A stretch of 64,000 bases of DNA from Mycobacterium sp. 1274761.0 (GTDB lineage Bacteria > Actinomycetota > Actinomycetes > Mycobacteriales > Mycobacteriaceae). Shown one piece after another: positions 38,778 to 47,855 of the stretch; position 1 is the stretch's first letter; each line of letters begins with the position of its first letter. Both the position numbers and the translations under genes were made by a program. The stretch spans positions 54,051 to 118,050 of the forward strand of contig NZ_LZMC01000058.1 of NCBI RefSeq assembly GCF_001668615.1, written 5' to 3'. The notes under the pieces are model-generated. The model made no database searches. It saw only the letters and a list, made by a program, of their open reading frames with translations, and had not been told where the DNA came from.

Positions 38778-39775
38778 CAAAACCCTCCGGCCACCCTGAC
38801 CACCGCCCGGCCCGAATAGCGGCCCTCGCGGATCTCGTCGAGAACGCCGACGACATCGGCGATGTCGACTTCGTTGGTGATGTCGGAAAGGTGTTGCGGC
38901 CGTAGCGAAGTGCCGAGTTTGTCCCACAGCTCGCGGCGCCGCCCGATCGGCATCTGCACCGAGTCCATGCCGAGCAATGAGACACCGCGAAGGATGAACG
39001 GCATCACGGTGGTGTTGAGGCCGGGCCCGCCGGTCAGACCGCTGGCCGCCACGGCACTTCCGTAGCGCAGCGTGCTGAGGACATCGGCCAGTGTCTTGCC
39101 GCCGACACAGTCCACCGCGCCGGCCCAGCGCGTCTTGCCCAGCGGGCGGGGCTTCGCGTCGGGGTCCTCGGGGAGCCGACCGATGACCTCGGCCGCCCCC
39201 AGCGCCTTCAGCCGGTCGGCAGCCTCCGGCTTGCCCGTCGACGCCACGACTTCGTAGCCAGCGGTGGCCAGCAGGTCGACGCTGACGGAGCCGACACCGC
39301 CGGTGGCTCCCGTCACGACGATCGGTCCGTGGTCTGGCTTTATGCCCCAGTCGATCAGCGCCTGCACGCTCATGGCTGCGGTGAATCCTGCAGTGCCGAT
39401 GGCGGCGCCGTCGCGCGGCGTCAGCGGGCCCAGCGCGACGACCCAGTCGGCGGGCACTCGGGCGTACTCAGCGTAGCCGCCGTGGCGCCCGGTGCCGATC
39501 TCGTAGCCGTGCGCCAGCACCGCGTCACCGACGGCGAAGTCGGGGGACGACGACTCGACCACCTCGCCGGTCAGGTCGATGCCGGGCACCACCGGATAGT
39601 CGCGCACCACACCGCCGTTGGGCGTCACTGCCAGCGCGTCTTTGTAGTTGACGCTGGAATAAGCCACCCGAATGGTGACCTCGCCGGGCGGCAGGTCGGA
39701 CTCCGCCAGGGTCTCGACCGCGCAGTCGATGCGATCGTCGTTCTTGCGGGCGACCAGGGCGGAGAAATTGTCCAT
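38777..39775 (-). CDS. fadB4: YhdH/AcuI-family quinone oxidoreductase-like MDR enzyme
   Basis: 332 residues, medium-chain reductase without structural zinc. The N-terminal substrate domain has SSVNYKDALAVTPNGGVVRD, and the Rossmann motif is PIVVTGATGGVGSVSVDLLA. The YhdH/YhfP family includes acryloyl-CoA reductases. Gene order with fadE23 and fadE24 matches Rv3141 (fadB4) of M. tuberculosis, from which the symbol is taken. NADPH-dependent reduction of an enoyl thioester or quinone is likely. Confidence 0.85.
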   Translation of the reverse strand: MDNFSALVARKNDDRIDCAVETLAESDLPPGEVTIRVAYSSVNYKDALAVTPNGGVVRDYPVVPGIDLTGEVVESSSPDFAVGDAVLAHGYEIGTGRHGGYAEYARVPADWVVALGPLTPRDGAAIGTAGFTAAMSVQALIDWGIKPDHGPIVVTGATGGVGSVSVDLLATAGYEVVASTGKPEAADRLKALGAAEVIGRLPEDPDAKPRPLGKTRWAGAVDCVGGKTLADVLSTLRYGSAVAASGLTGGPGLNTTVMPFILRGVSLLGMDSVQMPIGRRRELWDKLGTSLRPQHLSDITNEVDIADVVGVLDEIREGRYSGRAVVRVAGGF

Positions 39776-39805
39776 GCCCCGACATTACGTCGCGGCGTAA
39801 GTGCG

Positions 39806-41020
39806 CTACTTCAATTCGGCCGACGACAAGCCGAGCAGCCTGCGCGCCACCACCAGCTGCTGAATCTGCTGGGTGCCCTCGAAGATGTCGAGGATCTTGC
39901 TGTCACGCGCCCACTTCTCCAGCAGCGTCTCCTCGGAATAGCCTGTGGTGCCGCTCATTTCGACGGCCTTCAGCGTGACGTCGGTGGCCACGCGGGCCGC
40001 CTTGGCCTTGCCCATCGACGCTTCCTTGGAGTTCGGAATGTCGTTGTCGGCCTGCCACGCCGACCGGACCATCAGCAGATAGCCCGCTTCCCAGTCGGCC
40101 TCCATGCGCAGGAACTCGGCGGCGGCCGCACTCTGGGCATGCGCCGGCTTGTCGTAGGAGATGTCGACGCCCGCGTCTTCGAGGATCTTGCGCAGTTCCT
40201 CCAGCGCGGCTCGCGCGATACCGACGGCCATCGCGGCGACGACTGGGCGGGTGTTGTCGAAAGTCTCCATGACGCCCGCAAAGCCCTTTTCGACCTGGAT
40301 CTCGGGGCTGCCGAGCAGGTTGTCCTTGGGGATCCGGACGTTGTCGAAACGGATGACGGCGGTGTCGGAGGCCTTGATGCCAAGCTTGTCCTCGAGCCGC
40401 TCGACCGTCACTCCGGGGTGTTCACGCGGCACGATGAACGACTTGATGGCCGCGCGGCCCAGCGACTTGTCCAGCGTCGCCCAGACCACGATGTGGGTGG
40501 CGCGCGATCCCGCGGTGACGAAGATCTTCTCGCCGTTGATCACATACTCGTCGCCGTCGAGCTTGGCCGTCGTCGACACCGCCGCCGAGTCGGAGCCGAA
40601 GCCCGGCTCGGTGATGGCCATGGCCGCCCACACGTCTTTGCCGAGCCGTTCGAGCTGCTCCTTGGTGGCAACGCTGGAGATGGCGGCGTTGCCCAGCCCC
40701 TGGCGCGGCACTGAAAGCATCAATGCCACGTCGCCCCAACTGATTTCCATCACGTTGAGCACGGCGGACATGTTGCCGCCGTTGTGGTTGGCCTCCTTGG
40801 GCTCGTCACCACCGGCGAACGCCTCGGCGCCTGCGAACGCGAAAGCCTTTGCATCCGAGATGCCTTCGAAGAGGGTGGCCAGGGTTTCGAGCTCGACCGG
40901 GTACTCATGCTCGCGAAGGTCCCACTTGCGTGAGATCGGGCGCAACATCTCGGCGGCACCTTGGTGCGCCTTGTCGATCACCGCGTTGAGCTTGCGGGGG
41001 AGTTCCAGATTGATTGCCAT
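39806..41020 (-). CDS. fadE23: Acyl-CoA dehydrogenase FadE23
   Basis: 404 residues. FAD- and substrate-binding segments are MAITEPGFGSDSAAVSTTAK and YVINGEKIFVTAGSRATHIV; the C-terminal domain has GTTGYSEETLLEKWARDSKI and IFEGTQQIQQLVVARRLLGL. It is paired with fadE24, as Rv3140/Rv3139 in M. tuberculosis; such pairs can form heteromeric dehydrogenases. Eighteen bases separate it from fadE24, and it is transcribed from the promoter upstream of fadE24. Confidence 0.9.
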   Translation of the reverse strand: MAINLELPRKLNAVIDKAHQGAAEMLRPISRKWDLREHEYPVELETLATLFEGISDAKAFAFAGAEAFAGGDEPKEANHNGGNMSAVLNVMEISWGDVALMLSVPRQGLGNAAISSVATKEQLERLGKDVWAAMAITEPGFGSDSAAVSTTAKLDGDEYVINGEKIFVTAGSRATHIVVWATLDKSLGRAAIKSFIVPREHPGVTVERLEDKLGIKASDTAVIRFDNVRIPKDNLLGSPEIQVEKGFAGVMETFDNTRPVVAAMAVGIARAALEELRKILEDAGVDISYDKPAHAQSAAAAEFLRMEADWEAGYLLMVRSAWQADNDIPNSKEASMGKAKAARVATDVTLKAVEMSGTTGYSEETLLEKWARDSKILDIFEGTQQIQQLVVARRLLGLSSAELK

Positions 41021-41038
41021 GACAGGTTTTTCCGATCC

Positions 41039-42430
41039 CTAGATAACGACGATGCCCTCGGCGACACCGATCGCGCGCAAGTCGCGGTACCAGCGTTCGA
41101 CGGGATGTTCCTTGGTGTAGCCGTGACCGCCGAGCAGCTGCACGCCGTCAAGGCCGATCTGCATGCCCTTGTCGGTCCCGAGCTTCTTGGCCAGCGCCGC
41201 CTCGCGCGCGAACGACAGGCCCTGGTCGGCGCGCGAGGCGCCACGCCAGGTGATCAAGCGCAGGCCGTCGAGTTCGATCGCGATGTTGGCGCACATGAAC
41301 GCCACAGACTGGCGGTGGGCGATCGGCTCGCCGAACGCCTGCCGTTCCTTGACGTAGGGCACCACGTGGTCGAGAACCGCGTGGGCGGTGCCGACGGCGA
41401 GTGACGCCCAGCCGAGCCGCGAGAGCGCCACGGCCTCCGAGTAATCCCGGTCAGTGGCGGCGTCCTCGCCGAGACGTGCCGACAAGGGCACAGTGACGTT
41501 GTCGAGCTCGACCTTGCCGAGCGCCGCGGCCCGGATACCCATGCTGGGATCGGGGGTGACGGTGAGGCCCTTGGTCGACGACTCGATGATGAACAGTGCG
41601 GGCTTACCGTTCAATTGCGCTGCCACGATGAGCAATTCGGCATCGGCGGCGGCGACAACCAGCGACTTCACGCCGTCGAGGCGGTATCCGCTGGGGGTGC
41701 GGACGGCGGTGGTCTTCAGCGTGGTCGGGTCGAACAGCGGGTGCGGCTCGGCGATCGCCAGGCAGGCTTGCGGCACGTTCTCGCCCGCGAACTCCTTGAG
41801 ATAGGTGGCCTGCTGGTCGGCGCTGCCCCAATGGGTCAGCGCTGATGCGACGCCCGCCGGAGCGAGGATCGGCAGAGCCAAGCCCATGTCGCCGTAGGCC
41901 AGTGCCTCGGCCACCAACGAGTTCGTCACCGCGGCGCGGTGTTCGGCGATGCCGTCGAAGTTCTCGGGAATGTTGATCGCCGTGATGCCCAGCTCATTGG
42001 CCTTGGCTACCAGATCGGCTGGGTAGCTTGCGCTTTCGTCGGCTTCGCGGGCGGCGGGGCGCAGCACCTCTTCGGCGAACTCGCTGACTGTCTCGACGAT
42101 CATCTTCTGGTCGTCGTCGGGTGTGAGGTCGAAATAGTCGGTCCTGCTGGCCTTCAGCCGCGTGGGGCCGCCCTTGTCGCCGGAGATCTTCTTGAACTGG
42201 CGGTTAGCGGCTCCGGCGACGGAGAACACTTGCTTGACGCCATACTTCAGGCCGCGATTGAGCGGATCCCGCAGGTTGTGGCGATCCAGGAATTCCTGAC
42301 CGACGATCGGCGTGATCAATGCCAGGCCGATGTCGGTCGGTGTGCGCTTGTGCTTGTGCGCTCCGATGGCGCTTTCGCGTCCGTTGCGCTTGGGTGCGCG
42401 ATCGGACTTGCGGTCGATTGTGTTGGTCAT
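41039..42430 (-). CDS. fadE24: Acyl-CoA dehydrogenase FadE24
   Basis: 463 residues. An N-terminal extension (about 90 residues, RKSDRAPKRNGRES onward) precedes the ACAD domain, which starts at FDLTPDDDQKMIVETVSEFA. The middle domain includes CLAIAEPHPLFDPTTLKTTA, where the usual TEPxxGSD segment is altered to AEPHPLFD. The C-terminus has LLGGHGYTKEHPVERWYRDL. This departure suggests the FAD and catalytic roles are split between this subunit and FadE23, as in heteromeric mycobacterial FadE complexes. It is the first gene of the fadE24-fadE23-fadB4 unit, behind a 28-bp palindrome. Confidence 0.9.
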   Translation of the reverse strand: MTNTIDRKSDRAPKRNGRESAIGAHKHKRTPTDIGLALITPIVGQEFLDRHNLRDPLNRGLKYGVKQVFSVAGAANRQFKKISGDKGGPTRLKASRTDYFDLTPDDDQKMIVETVSEFAEEVLRPAAREADESASYPADLVAKANELGITAINIPENFDGIAEHRAAVTNSLVAEALAYGDMGLALPILAPAGVASALTHWGSADQQATYLKEFAGENVPQACLAIAEPHPLFDPTTLKTTAVRTPSGYRLDGVKSLVVAAADAELLIVAAQLNGKPALFIIESSTKGLTVTPDPSMGIRAAALGKVELDNVTVPLSARLGEDAATDRDYSEAVALSRLGWASLAVGTAHAVLDHVVPYVKERQAFGEPIAHRQSVAFMCANIAIELDGLRLITWRGASRADQGLSFAREAALAKKLGTDKGMQIGLDGVQLLGGHGYTKEHPVERWYRDLRAIGVAEGIVVI

Positions 42431-42468
42431 TTGTGTACAGCCTCGGTGTCAGGGGCAGGTGCCGATGA

Positions 42469-42496
42469 CGCTATCTTACTCCGGAGTAAGATAGCG
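42469..42496. promoter_or_regulatory. 28-bp perfect palindrome, operator for fadE24-fadE23-fadB4
   Basis: CGCTATCTTACTCC (42469-42482) is followed immediately by its exact reverse complement (42483-42496). It lies 38 bases upstream of fadE24 and 25 bases downstream of the hisN stop. A gapless perfect dyad with a TTACTCCGGAGTAA core is typical of TetR-family operators; I recall an ACTCCGGAGT core for the c-di-AMP-linked regulator DarR, but cannot verify this. Confidence 0.8.
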
Positions 42497-42521
42497 AGCA
42501 CCTGTTAGGCGTCTCACATCT

Positions 42522-43304
42522 CTAGGAGGCGTTGAGCACGCGCAACGCCGCGTCGTGAAGCAGGCCGTTGGTCGCCAGCGCGCTTCCGCCGTGTGGCCCG
42601 GATTGCCCGCTGAAATTCGTGAAGGACCCGCCCGCTTCCCGCACCAGGATGTCGAGGGGAGCGAGGTCCCACGGATTGGCCTCGGGTTCGGTGGCGATGT
42701 CGACGGCGCCCTCGGCGACCAGGCAGTACGACCAGAAGTCTCCGTACGCCCGCACCCGCCAGACGGAATCGGTGAGGTCGATGAAGCGCTGACGCCGTTC
42801 ACCCCAGCCGGTGGTGAGATCAGAAAACGACAGGCTCGCCGAGGCGAGGTCGTCGACACCGGAAACCGAGATCCGCCTCGTCTCACCACCGAACGACGTG
42901 AATGCGCCCTCGCCCGCGCCCGCCCACCACCGGCGCCCCAAAGCCGGAGCGCTCACGACGCCGACGATGGGGGAACCGTCGACCAACAACGCGATCAGCG
43001 TGGACCACACCGGCACCTTCCGGACGAAGTTCTTCGTGCCGTCGATCGGGTCGATCACCCATTGCCGCCCGGTGAAAGCCGGTGTGCCGCCGAGCTCTTC
43101 GCCGAAGATCGAATCGTCAGGGCGGTGCTGCGCCAGCGACGAGCGCAGAAGTTCTTCGGTTGATCGGTCGGCGTCGGTGACCGGTGTCAGATCAGGCTTG
43201 GTGTCGATGCGCAGATCGAGTGCGCCATAGCGGTCCAGCGTCAGCACGTCGGCGGCGGCCGCCAGTTCCAGGGCGAGTGCGAGATCATTCGCGACCGTGG
43301 TCAT
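42522..43304 (-). CDS. hisN: Histidinol-phosphatase, inositol-monophosphatase family
   Basis: 260 residues from ATG 43304; this length equals that of Rv3137 as I recall it. Metal-binding motifs are FGEELGG (E), [19 protein letters not shown] (DxDGT) and [17 protein letters not shown] (WD). The family dephosphorylates inositol or histidinol phosphate with Mg2+; the neighbourhood with fadE24/fadE23 matches Rv3137, reported to act in histidine synthesis. It is divergent from the DUF3592 gene across only 23 bp. Confidence 0.88.
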   Translation of the reverse strand: MTTVANDLALALELAAAADVLTLDRYGALDLRIDTKPDLTPVTDADRSTEELLRSSLAQHRPDDSIFGEELGGTPAFTGRQWVIDPIDGTKNFVRKVPVWSTLIALLVDGSPIVGVVSAPALGRRWWAGAGEGAFTSFGGETRRISVSGVDDLASASLSFSDLTTGWGERRQRFIDLTDSVWRVRAYGDFWSYCLVAEGAVDIATEPEANPWDLAPLDILVREAGGSFTNFSGQSGPHGGSALATNGLLHDAALRVLNAS

Positions 43305-43327
43305 GGCAGCAGTCCTACCATGGCCGG

Positions 43328-43690
43328 GTGTGGGAATTCGGCATGCTGCTACTGCTCGCAGGTGTGGTCGTGCTGGTCGCCGCACCCTGGATAATGCGCC
43401 GTCGCGGCATCCGCGGTGAATTGGCGCAGGGCACGTTGGTGGTGACTGGTGTGAGCCCGCGGCCCAACGAGACCGGCCGGCAGTTCGTGACGATCACCGG
43501 TGTCATCAACGGGCCGACCGTCAACGAGCACGTCGTTTACCAACGCCTTGAAGTGGACGTCGACGAATGGCCGACCATGGGCCAGCTGTTCCCGGTGGTG
43601 TACGCGCCGCAGAACCCCGACAAGTGGGCGTTTGCGCCGGCTGGTCCGCCGCCAGGCGCCGAGGCGGCGCCCAACTATCCGTCTAACTAG
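43328..43690 (+). CDS. DUF3592-type small membrane protein
   Basis: 120 residues from GTG 43328. One N-terminal membrane helix ([20 protein letters not shown]) is followed by a soluble beta domain with [20 protein letters not shown] and [17 protein letters not shown], and a Pro/Ala-rich tail. Function unknown. The gene is convergent with the DUF222 gene and shares four bases with it: the two stop codons overlap (TAG against CTA). Confidence 0.75.
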   Translation: MWEFGMLLLLAGVVVLVAAPWIMRRRGIRGELAQGTLVVTGVSPRPNETGRQFVTITGVINGPTVNEHVVYQRLEVDVDEWPTMGQLFPVVYAPQNPDKWAFAPAGPPPGAEAAPNYPSN

Positions 43691-45060
43691 GAGTCGTCGT
43701 CACGTCCGTGGTGTTCGTCGGGCGTTAGGTACTTCTGAGGATGATGGAAGTTGTTGACCCGGGCTTGGCCGGTGTCGAGGTTAGGCGGCGGGATCCATTC
43801 GATGCGGCCGTCGGGGCGCGTGCGGGTGGCCCAGCCGGTGTTTTCGATAAGTCTGTTGTCGTTCGGGCAGGCCAGGGTGATGGCCGTGATGTTGGTGGGG
43901 GCGCCGTTGGCCCAGCCGTTGGTGTGGTGGGCTTCGCAGTGGTAGGCCGGGGCAGTGCAGCCGGGCCGGGTGCAGCCGCGGTCGCGGGCGTAGAGCACCA
44001 GGCGTTGGGCCTTGGTGGCCAGGCGTTTGGCGCGACCCAGATAGAGCGGTTCCTCGGTGTGGTTGTCGAACACTGCGAGGTAGCGATGTGCCGCCGACGC
44101 TTGCCGAATCACGTCCCGCATCGGTAGGAGGGAGCCACCGCCAGTCACTGCGTGCCCGCTGCCGGACTCCAGTTCCGCCAGCGTGGTGGAAATGACCATG
44201 GTGACTGGCAGACCTTTGTGGCTGGCCAGTTGTCCGGACGCGAGCATTGCGCGCAGCACGGCTTTGAGGGCGTCATGGTTACGTTGCCCGGTGGAGCGCA
44301 GATCCGCAGTCTGATGTTCACCGGACGCTTCCCCGTCGACGGGGGACGTCGGGTCGTCGGGGTTGCACATGCCGGGTGCGGCCCACGCCGCGGCCACCGC
44401 ATCCCACAACGCGCGGGTTTCGGGGTCGAGGCGGCCGCGAACCTCGGTCATTCCGTCGGATTGCTGTCTGCCCACGATCAGGTAGCGCCGCCGCCCACGG
44501 TCTTCGTCGCTGAGTTCGCCGTCTTGATCGAGCAACACAGCCAGCCGGTCGGCCGCCGCACGCAATTCCCCGGGCTTGAGCCCTACTGCCAGTTGGGCGA
44601 GATGCGCCTCGGCAGCTTCACGTGTGTTGTGGTCGACGAATCCGGGAAGCTGATCGAAAAACCGGCGGATGATCCGTACATGCTCACCGCCGATCAGTCC
44701 ACGGCGCTGCGCCTCGGCGGTATTCGTCAGAACCGGTTCAAGCGGCTGGCCGGTGATCGTGGCCCGTGGCCCAAGTTCCTCGGCTTCGTGGACGCGGCGA
44801 TTGGCTTCTGGTTTGGAGATCCGCAGCGAGGTCGCCAACGCGCGCGCCAGCGACGTCTCGCCCAGCTCTTCAGTCGGCACCTGTGCCAGCGCGGCGACCA
44901 GCCGGTTGCGGACCGCATCCATCCGTCGCGCCAACGTCTCCCATTGATAGGTAACCGCTGTCCGTTCGGCGGTCGACAACCCGTCCAAAGGCTCGTCCAG
45001 CAGCGCATCGACCTCGGCGTCCATTGCCGCAATCCGCTTCTCCACGACCACCGAACTCAT
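43687..45060 (-). CDS. 13E12-family DUF222/HNH endonuclease-like protein
   Basis: 457 residues from ATG 45060. The N-terminal DUF222 helical domain (about 1-300) has the family blocks SLARALATSLRISKPEANRR and GLIGGEHVRIIRRFFDQLPG. The C-terminal HNH domain has the zinc-type pattern CTRPGCTAPAYHCEAHHTNG plus LACPNDNRLI. These 13E12 repeat-family genes are multicopy in mycobacteria. The start is set by the LexA box ending four bases upstream; a TTG start at 45090 would place that box inside the gene. Probably induced by DNA damage. Confidence 0.88.
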   Translation of the reverse strand: MSSVVVEKRIAAMDAEVDALLDEPLDGLSTAERTAVTYQWETLARRMDAVRNRLVAALAQVPTEELGETSLARALATSLRISKPEANRRVHEAEELGPRATITGQPLEPVLTNTAEAQRRGLIGGEHVRIIRRFFDQLPGFVDHNTREAAEAHLAQLAVGLKPGELRAAADRLAVLLDQDGELSDEDRGRRRYLIVGRQQSDGMTEVRGRLDPETRALWDAVAAAWAAPGMCNPDDPTSPVDGEASGEHQTADLRSTGQRNHDALKAVLRAMLASGQLASHKGLPVTMVISTTLAELESGSGHAVTGGGSLLPMRDVIRQASAAHRYLAVFDNHTEEPLYLGRAKRLATKAQRLVLYARDRGCTRPGCTAPAYHCEAHHTNGWANGAPTNITAITLACPNDNRLIENTGWATRTRPDGRIEWIPPPNLDTGQARVNNFHHPQKYLTPDEHHGRDDDS

Positions 45061-45063
45061 ACT

Positions 45064-45079
45064 TCGAACGCTAGTTCGA
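45064..45079 (-). promoter_or_regulatory. LexA (SOS) box upstream of the 13E12 gene
   Basis: TCGAACGCTAGTTCGA matches the mycobacterial SOS-box consensus TCGAAC-N4-GTTCGA at every specified base. It sits four bases upstream of the ATG, where LexA would cover the transcription start. This predicts damage-inducible expression. Confidence 0.8.
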
Positions 45080-45102
45080 GGCACCGACAAGATGCGCCGG
45101 CC

Positions 45103-45238
45103 GCCGGTTTCGTCGTCAGCCGTGCTGTTTGGGCTGACTCCTCACCGGCTCGTTCCTCGCCGGTTCGTCGTCAGCCGTGCGCGTTTGGGCTGACTCCTCA
45201 CCGGCTCGTGCCTCGCCGGTTTCGTCGTCAGCCGTGCG
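45103..45238. repeat. 56-bp tandem repeat (about 2.4 copies) spanning the fprA stop
   Basis: Unit 1 is 45103-45158, unit 2 is 45159-45214, and a partial unit 3 is 45215-45238. The units begin GCCGGTTTCGTCGTCAGCCG and differ at only a few positions. The partial copy contains the last codons and stop of fprA (45228-45230), so the array appears to be an outward duplication of that gene end. A VNTR-type locus. Confidence 0.8.
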
Positions 45239-46604
45239 CGATGCGCAACAGTTCGGCGACGCTGGTCAGCTTTACCCGCGGCCTGCCCCCGGTACCGCCT
45301 GCCGAGCGCTCGTGTTCGTCGATGAGCTTCCAGTGGTCGTCGGTGACGACCTTGGGCTGCCGCTCGACCAGCCATTCGGCGAGCTTCTCTGCGTGGTCCT
45401 CATCGAAGTCAGCCAGCTGCGCACCGTCGAGGTCGCCGATGAGCGTGTCGACCGTTTCCTGAGAGTCGCTCTTGTTGCTGCCGATCACGCCCGTCGGTCC
45501 GCGCTTGATCCAGCCCACCACGTATTCGTTGCGGCTGCCTTCGATGCGGCCGGCGCTGTGGGGGATGGTGCCGCTCTTCTCATCGAAGGGCAACCCCGGC
45601 GTCGGCACCCCGCGGTAGCCGACGGCGCGGACAACGAGCTGCGCCGGGATCTCCTCGCGTTCGCCGGTGTCCTTGGCCGAGACGCGACCGGAGTCTTCGA
45701 CGACGAGTTCGTTGCGGCCCAGCACAATCGACTCCACGCGGCCGTCGCCCTTGATCTCGATCGGAGACGTGCGGAACCGGAACACGATGCGCCGCTTGGC
45801 GCCCTTGGGTGTCGTCTCGGCGTACCCGCGCAACACCTTCATGTTGTTGCGGACGGTCTTGCTCGCCGCCTCCAAATCTTCATCGGTGATGTCGGCGAAG
45901 TCGGCCGGATCGACCACCACGTCCACATCGCCGAGGCCCTCGAGGTGCCCGAGCTCGCGAAGCTCCAGCGTGGTGAATGGGGCCTGCAGCGGACCACGCC
46001 TGCCGATGATGAGCACCTCTTCGACGCCGCGGTCATGCAGCACTTTCAGCGCGTGGTCCGCGATGTCGGTGGTGGCGAGCACGTCGGGATCGGTGACCAG
46101 GATGCGGGCCACGTCCAGCGCGACGTTGCCGTTGCCGACGACGACGGCGCGGCCGGTGGACAGGTCGGGCGCCATTTCTTCGAAGTGCGGGTGGGCGTTG
46201 TACCAGCCGACGAAGTCGACGGCGGCGACGCTGCCAGGCAGATCCTCGCCGGGAATGCCCAGCGACCTGTCGGACTGCGCGCCTACGGCGTAGATCACTG
46301 CGTCGTAGCGCTCGGCCAGCTCGGCGGCCTGCACGTGGTCGCCGACGACGATGTTGCCGAAGAACCGGAATCGGGGATCCAGCGCGGTTTTCTCGAACTG
46401 AGCGCTGATCGACTTGATCTTCGGATGGTCGGGCGCCACGCCGGAGCGCACCAGGCCCCACGGGGTCGGCAGCATCTCGAGCATGTCGACTCGGACGTCG
46501 GCGTCCTCGGCATTGTCCGCGAACTTCAGTAACGATGCGGCGGCGAAGTATCCCGACGGGCCTGAGCCGACGATTGCCACGTGGTACGGACGCCTTTGAG
46601 GCAT
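45228..46604 (-). CDS. fprA: NADPH-ferredoxin/adrenodoxin-type reductase FprA
   Basis: 458 residues. FAD Rossmann motif HVAIVGSGPSGYFAAASLL, then LPTPWGLVRSGVAPDHPKIK; the NADPH motif is VVVGNGNVALDVARIL. The C-terminal GWIKRGPTGVIGSNKSDSQE is the adrenodoxin-reductase fingerprint. It moves electrons between NADPH and ferredoxins, serving cytochrome P450s and Fe-S proteins. Sequence and length match M. tuberculosis Rv3106. The stop codon lies in the partial third unit of the 56-bp tandem repeat. Divergent from prfB. Confidence 0.96.
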   Translation of the reverse strand: MPQRRPYHVAIVGSGPSGYFAAASLLKFADNAEDADVRVDMLEMLPTPWGLVRSGVAPDHPKIKSISAQFEKTALDPRFRFFGNIVVGDHVQAAELAERYDAVIYAVGAQSDRSLGIPGEDLPGSVAAVDFVGWYNAHPHFEEMAPDLSTGRAVVVGNGNVALDVARILVTDPDVLATTDIADHALKVLHDRGVEEVLIIGRRGPLQAPFTTLELRELGHLEGLGDVDVVVDPADFADITDEDLEAASKTVRNNMKVLRGYAETTPKGAKRRIVFRFRTSPIEIKGDGRVESIVLGRNELVVEDSGRVSAKDTGEREEIPAQLVVRAVGYRGVPTPGLPFDEKSGTIPHSAGRIEGSRNEYVVGWIKRGPTGVIGSNKSDSQETVDTLIGDLDGAQLADFDEDHAEKLAEWLVERQPKVVTDDHWKLIDEHERSAGGTGGRPRVKLTSVAELLRIAHG

Positions 46605-46734
46605 ATGTGCGCCTTACTGTCGCTGCCCGGCGATGCAAGGGGCTGTCGCGTGTATCGCCGAGCGTGTTCCCCCATGTGACTCTAGAACGCGCTCCTGGCG
46701 TCCTGCCGCTGGTCAGCGGAAACTGCGGTGTCGG

Positions 46735-46740
46735 TAACCT
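46735..46740 (+). promoter_or_regulatory. Candidate -10 element of prfB (leaderless)
   Basis: TAACCT lies eight bases upstream of the GTG start of prfB, so transcription would begin at or next to the start codon. No Shine-Dalgarno is visible in the spacer GATCTTCC, in keeping with leaderless initiation, which is common in mycobacteria. Confidence 0.5.
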
Positions 46741-46748
46741 GATCTTCC

Positions 46749-47855
46749 GTGGATCCCGACAGTCAAGCCGATATCGCCGCCCTCGACTCCACCCTCACGA
46801 CGGTGGAGCGGGTGCTCGATGTCGAGGGGCTCCGCAGCCGCATCGAGAAGCTGGAAAGCGAGGCTTCGGACCCGAACCTGTGGGACGACCAGGCGCGTGC
46901 GCAGAAGGTCACCAGCGAGCTGTCGCATACCCAGGGCGAGCTGCGGCGTGTCGAGGAGTTGAGGCAGCGCCTCGACGACCTGCCGGTGCTCTACGAGCTC
47001 GCCGCCGAGGAAGGGGGAGCAGGCGGATCCGAGGCCATCGCCGAAGCCGACGCCGAGCTCAAGCAGCTGCGTGAGGACATCGAGGCGATGGAGGTCCGGA
47101 CGCTGCTGTCAGGGGAGTACGACGAGCGTGAGGCATTGGTCAACATCCGGTCGGGCGCCGGCGGTGTCGACGCGGCGGACTGGGCCGAGATGTTGATGCG
47201 GATGTACATCCGCTGGGCGGAGAAGCACAACTACCCCGTCGAGGTGTTCGACACGTCGTATGCGGAAGAGGCGGGCATCAAGAGCGCGACGTTCGCGGTG
47301 CACGCGCCGTTTGCCTACGGCACGCTGTCGGTGGAGCAGGGCACGCACCGGTTGGTGCGCATCAGCCCGTTCGACAACCAGAGCCGGCGTCAGACGTCCT
47401 TCGCCGAAGTGGAAGTGTTGCCTGTGGTCGAGACCACAGACCATATCGACATCCCCGACACCGACGTGCGTGTCGACGTGTACCGCTCCAGCGGACCGGG
47501 TGGCCAATCGGTCAACACCACCGACTCGGCTGTTCGACTGACGCATATTCCGACCGGTATCGTGGTCACCTGCCAGAACGAAAAATCGCAATTGCAAAAC
47601 AAGGTCTCGGCGATGCGAGTGCTTCAGGCAAAACTATTGGAACGCAAGCGTTTAGAAGAACGTGCTGAGCTGGATGCGTTGAAGGGCGATGGCGGCAGCT
47701 CGTGGGGCAATCAGATGCGCTCCTACGTGCTGCACCCGTACCAGATGGTCAAGGACCTACGCACCGACTTCGAAGTCGGCAACCCCGCTGCGGTACTGGA
47801 TGGAGACATTGACGGGTTCCTTGAGGCCGGAATCCGTTGGCGCAATACACAATGA
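46749..47855 (+). CDS. prfB: Peptide chain release factor 2
   Basis: 368 residues. The GGQ catalytic loop is [20 protein letters not shown], and the stop-codon recognition SPF tripeptide is in [21 protein letters not shown]2 ends translation at UGA and UAA. There is no internal in-frame TGA, so the programmed frameshift of many bacterial prfB genes is absent, as in other mycobacteria. The GTG start fits the N-terminus conserved in M. tuberculosis ([15 protein letters not shown]). It overlaps the mechanosensitive-channel gene by ATGA. Confidence 0.97.
   Translation: MDPDSQADIAALDSTLTTVERVLDVEGLRSRIEKLESEASDPNLWDDQARAQKVTSELSHTQGELRRVEELRQRLDDLPVLYELAAEEGGAGGSEAIAEADAELKQLREDIEAMEVRTLLSGEYDEREALVNIRSGAGGVDAADWAEMLMRMYIRWAEKHNYPVEVFDTSYAEEAGIKSATFAVHAPFAYGTLSVEQGTHRLVRISPFDNQSRRQTSFAEVEVLPVVETTDHIDIPDTDVRVDVYRSSGPGGQSVNTTDSAVRLTHIPTGIVVTCQNEKSQLQNKVSAMRVLQAKLLERKRLEERAELDALKGDGGSSWGNQMRSYVLHPYQMVKDLRTDFEVGNPAAVLDGDIDGFLEAGIRWRNTQ

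Noticed and set aside
45103..45238. CRISPR array
   Set aside because: The 56-bp units are directly adjacent with no spacers, there are no cas genes, and the unit overlaps the fprA stop.
46749..46850. Programmed frameshift site in prfB
   Set aside because: The gene is one continuous frame with no internal TGA near codon 25, so there is no autoregulatory frameshift.
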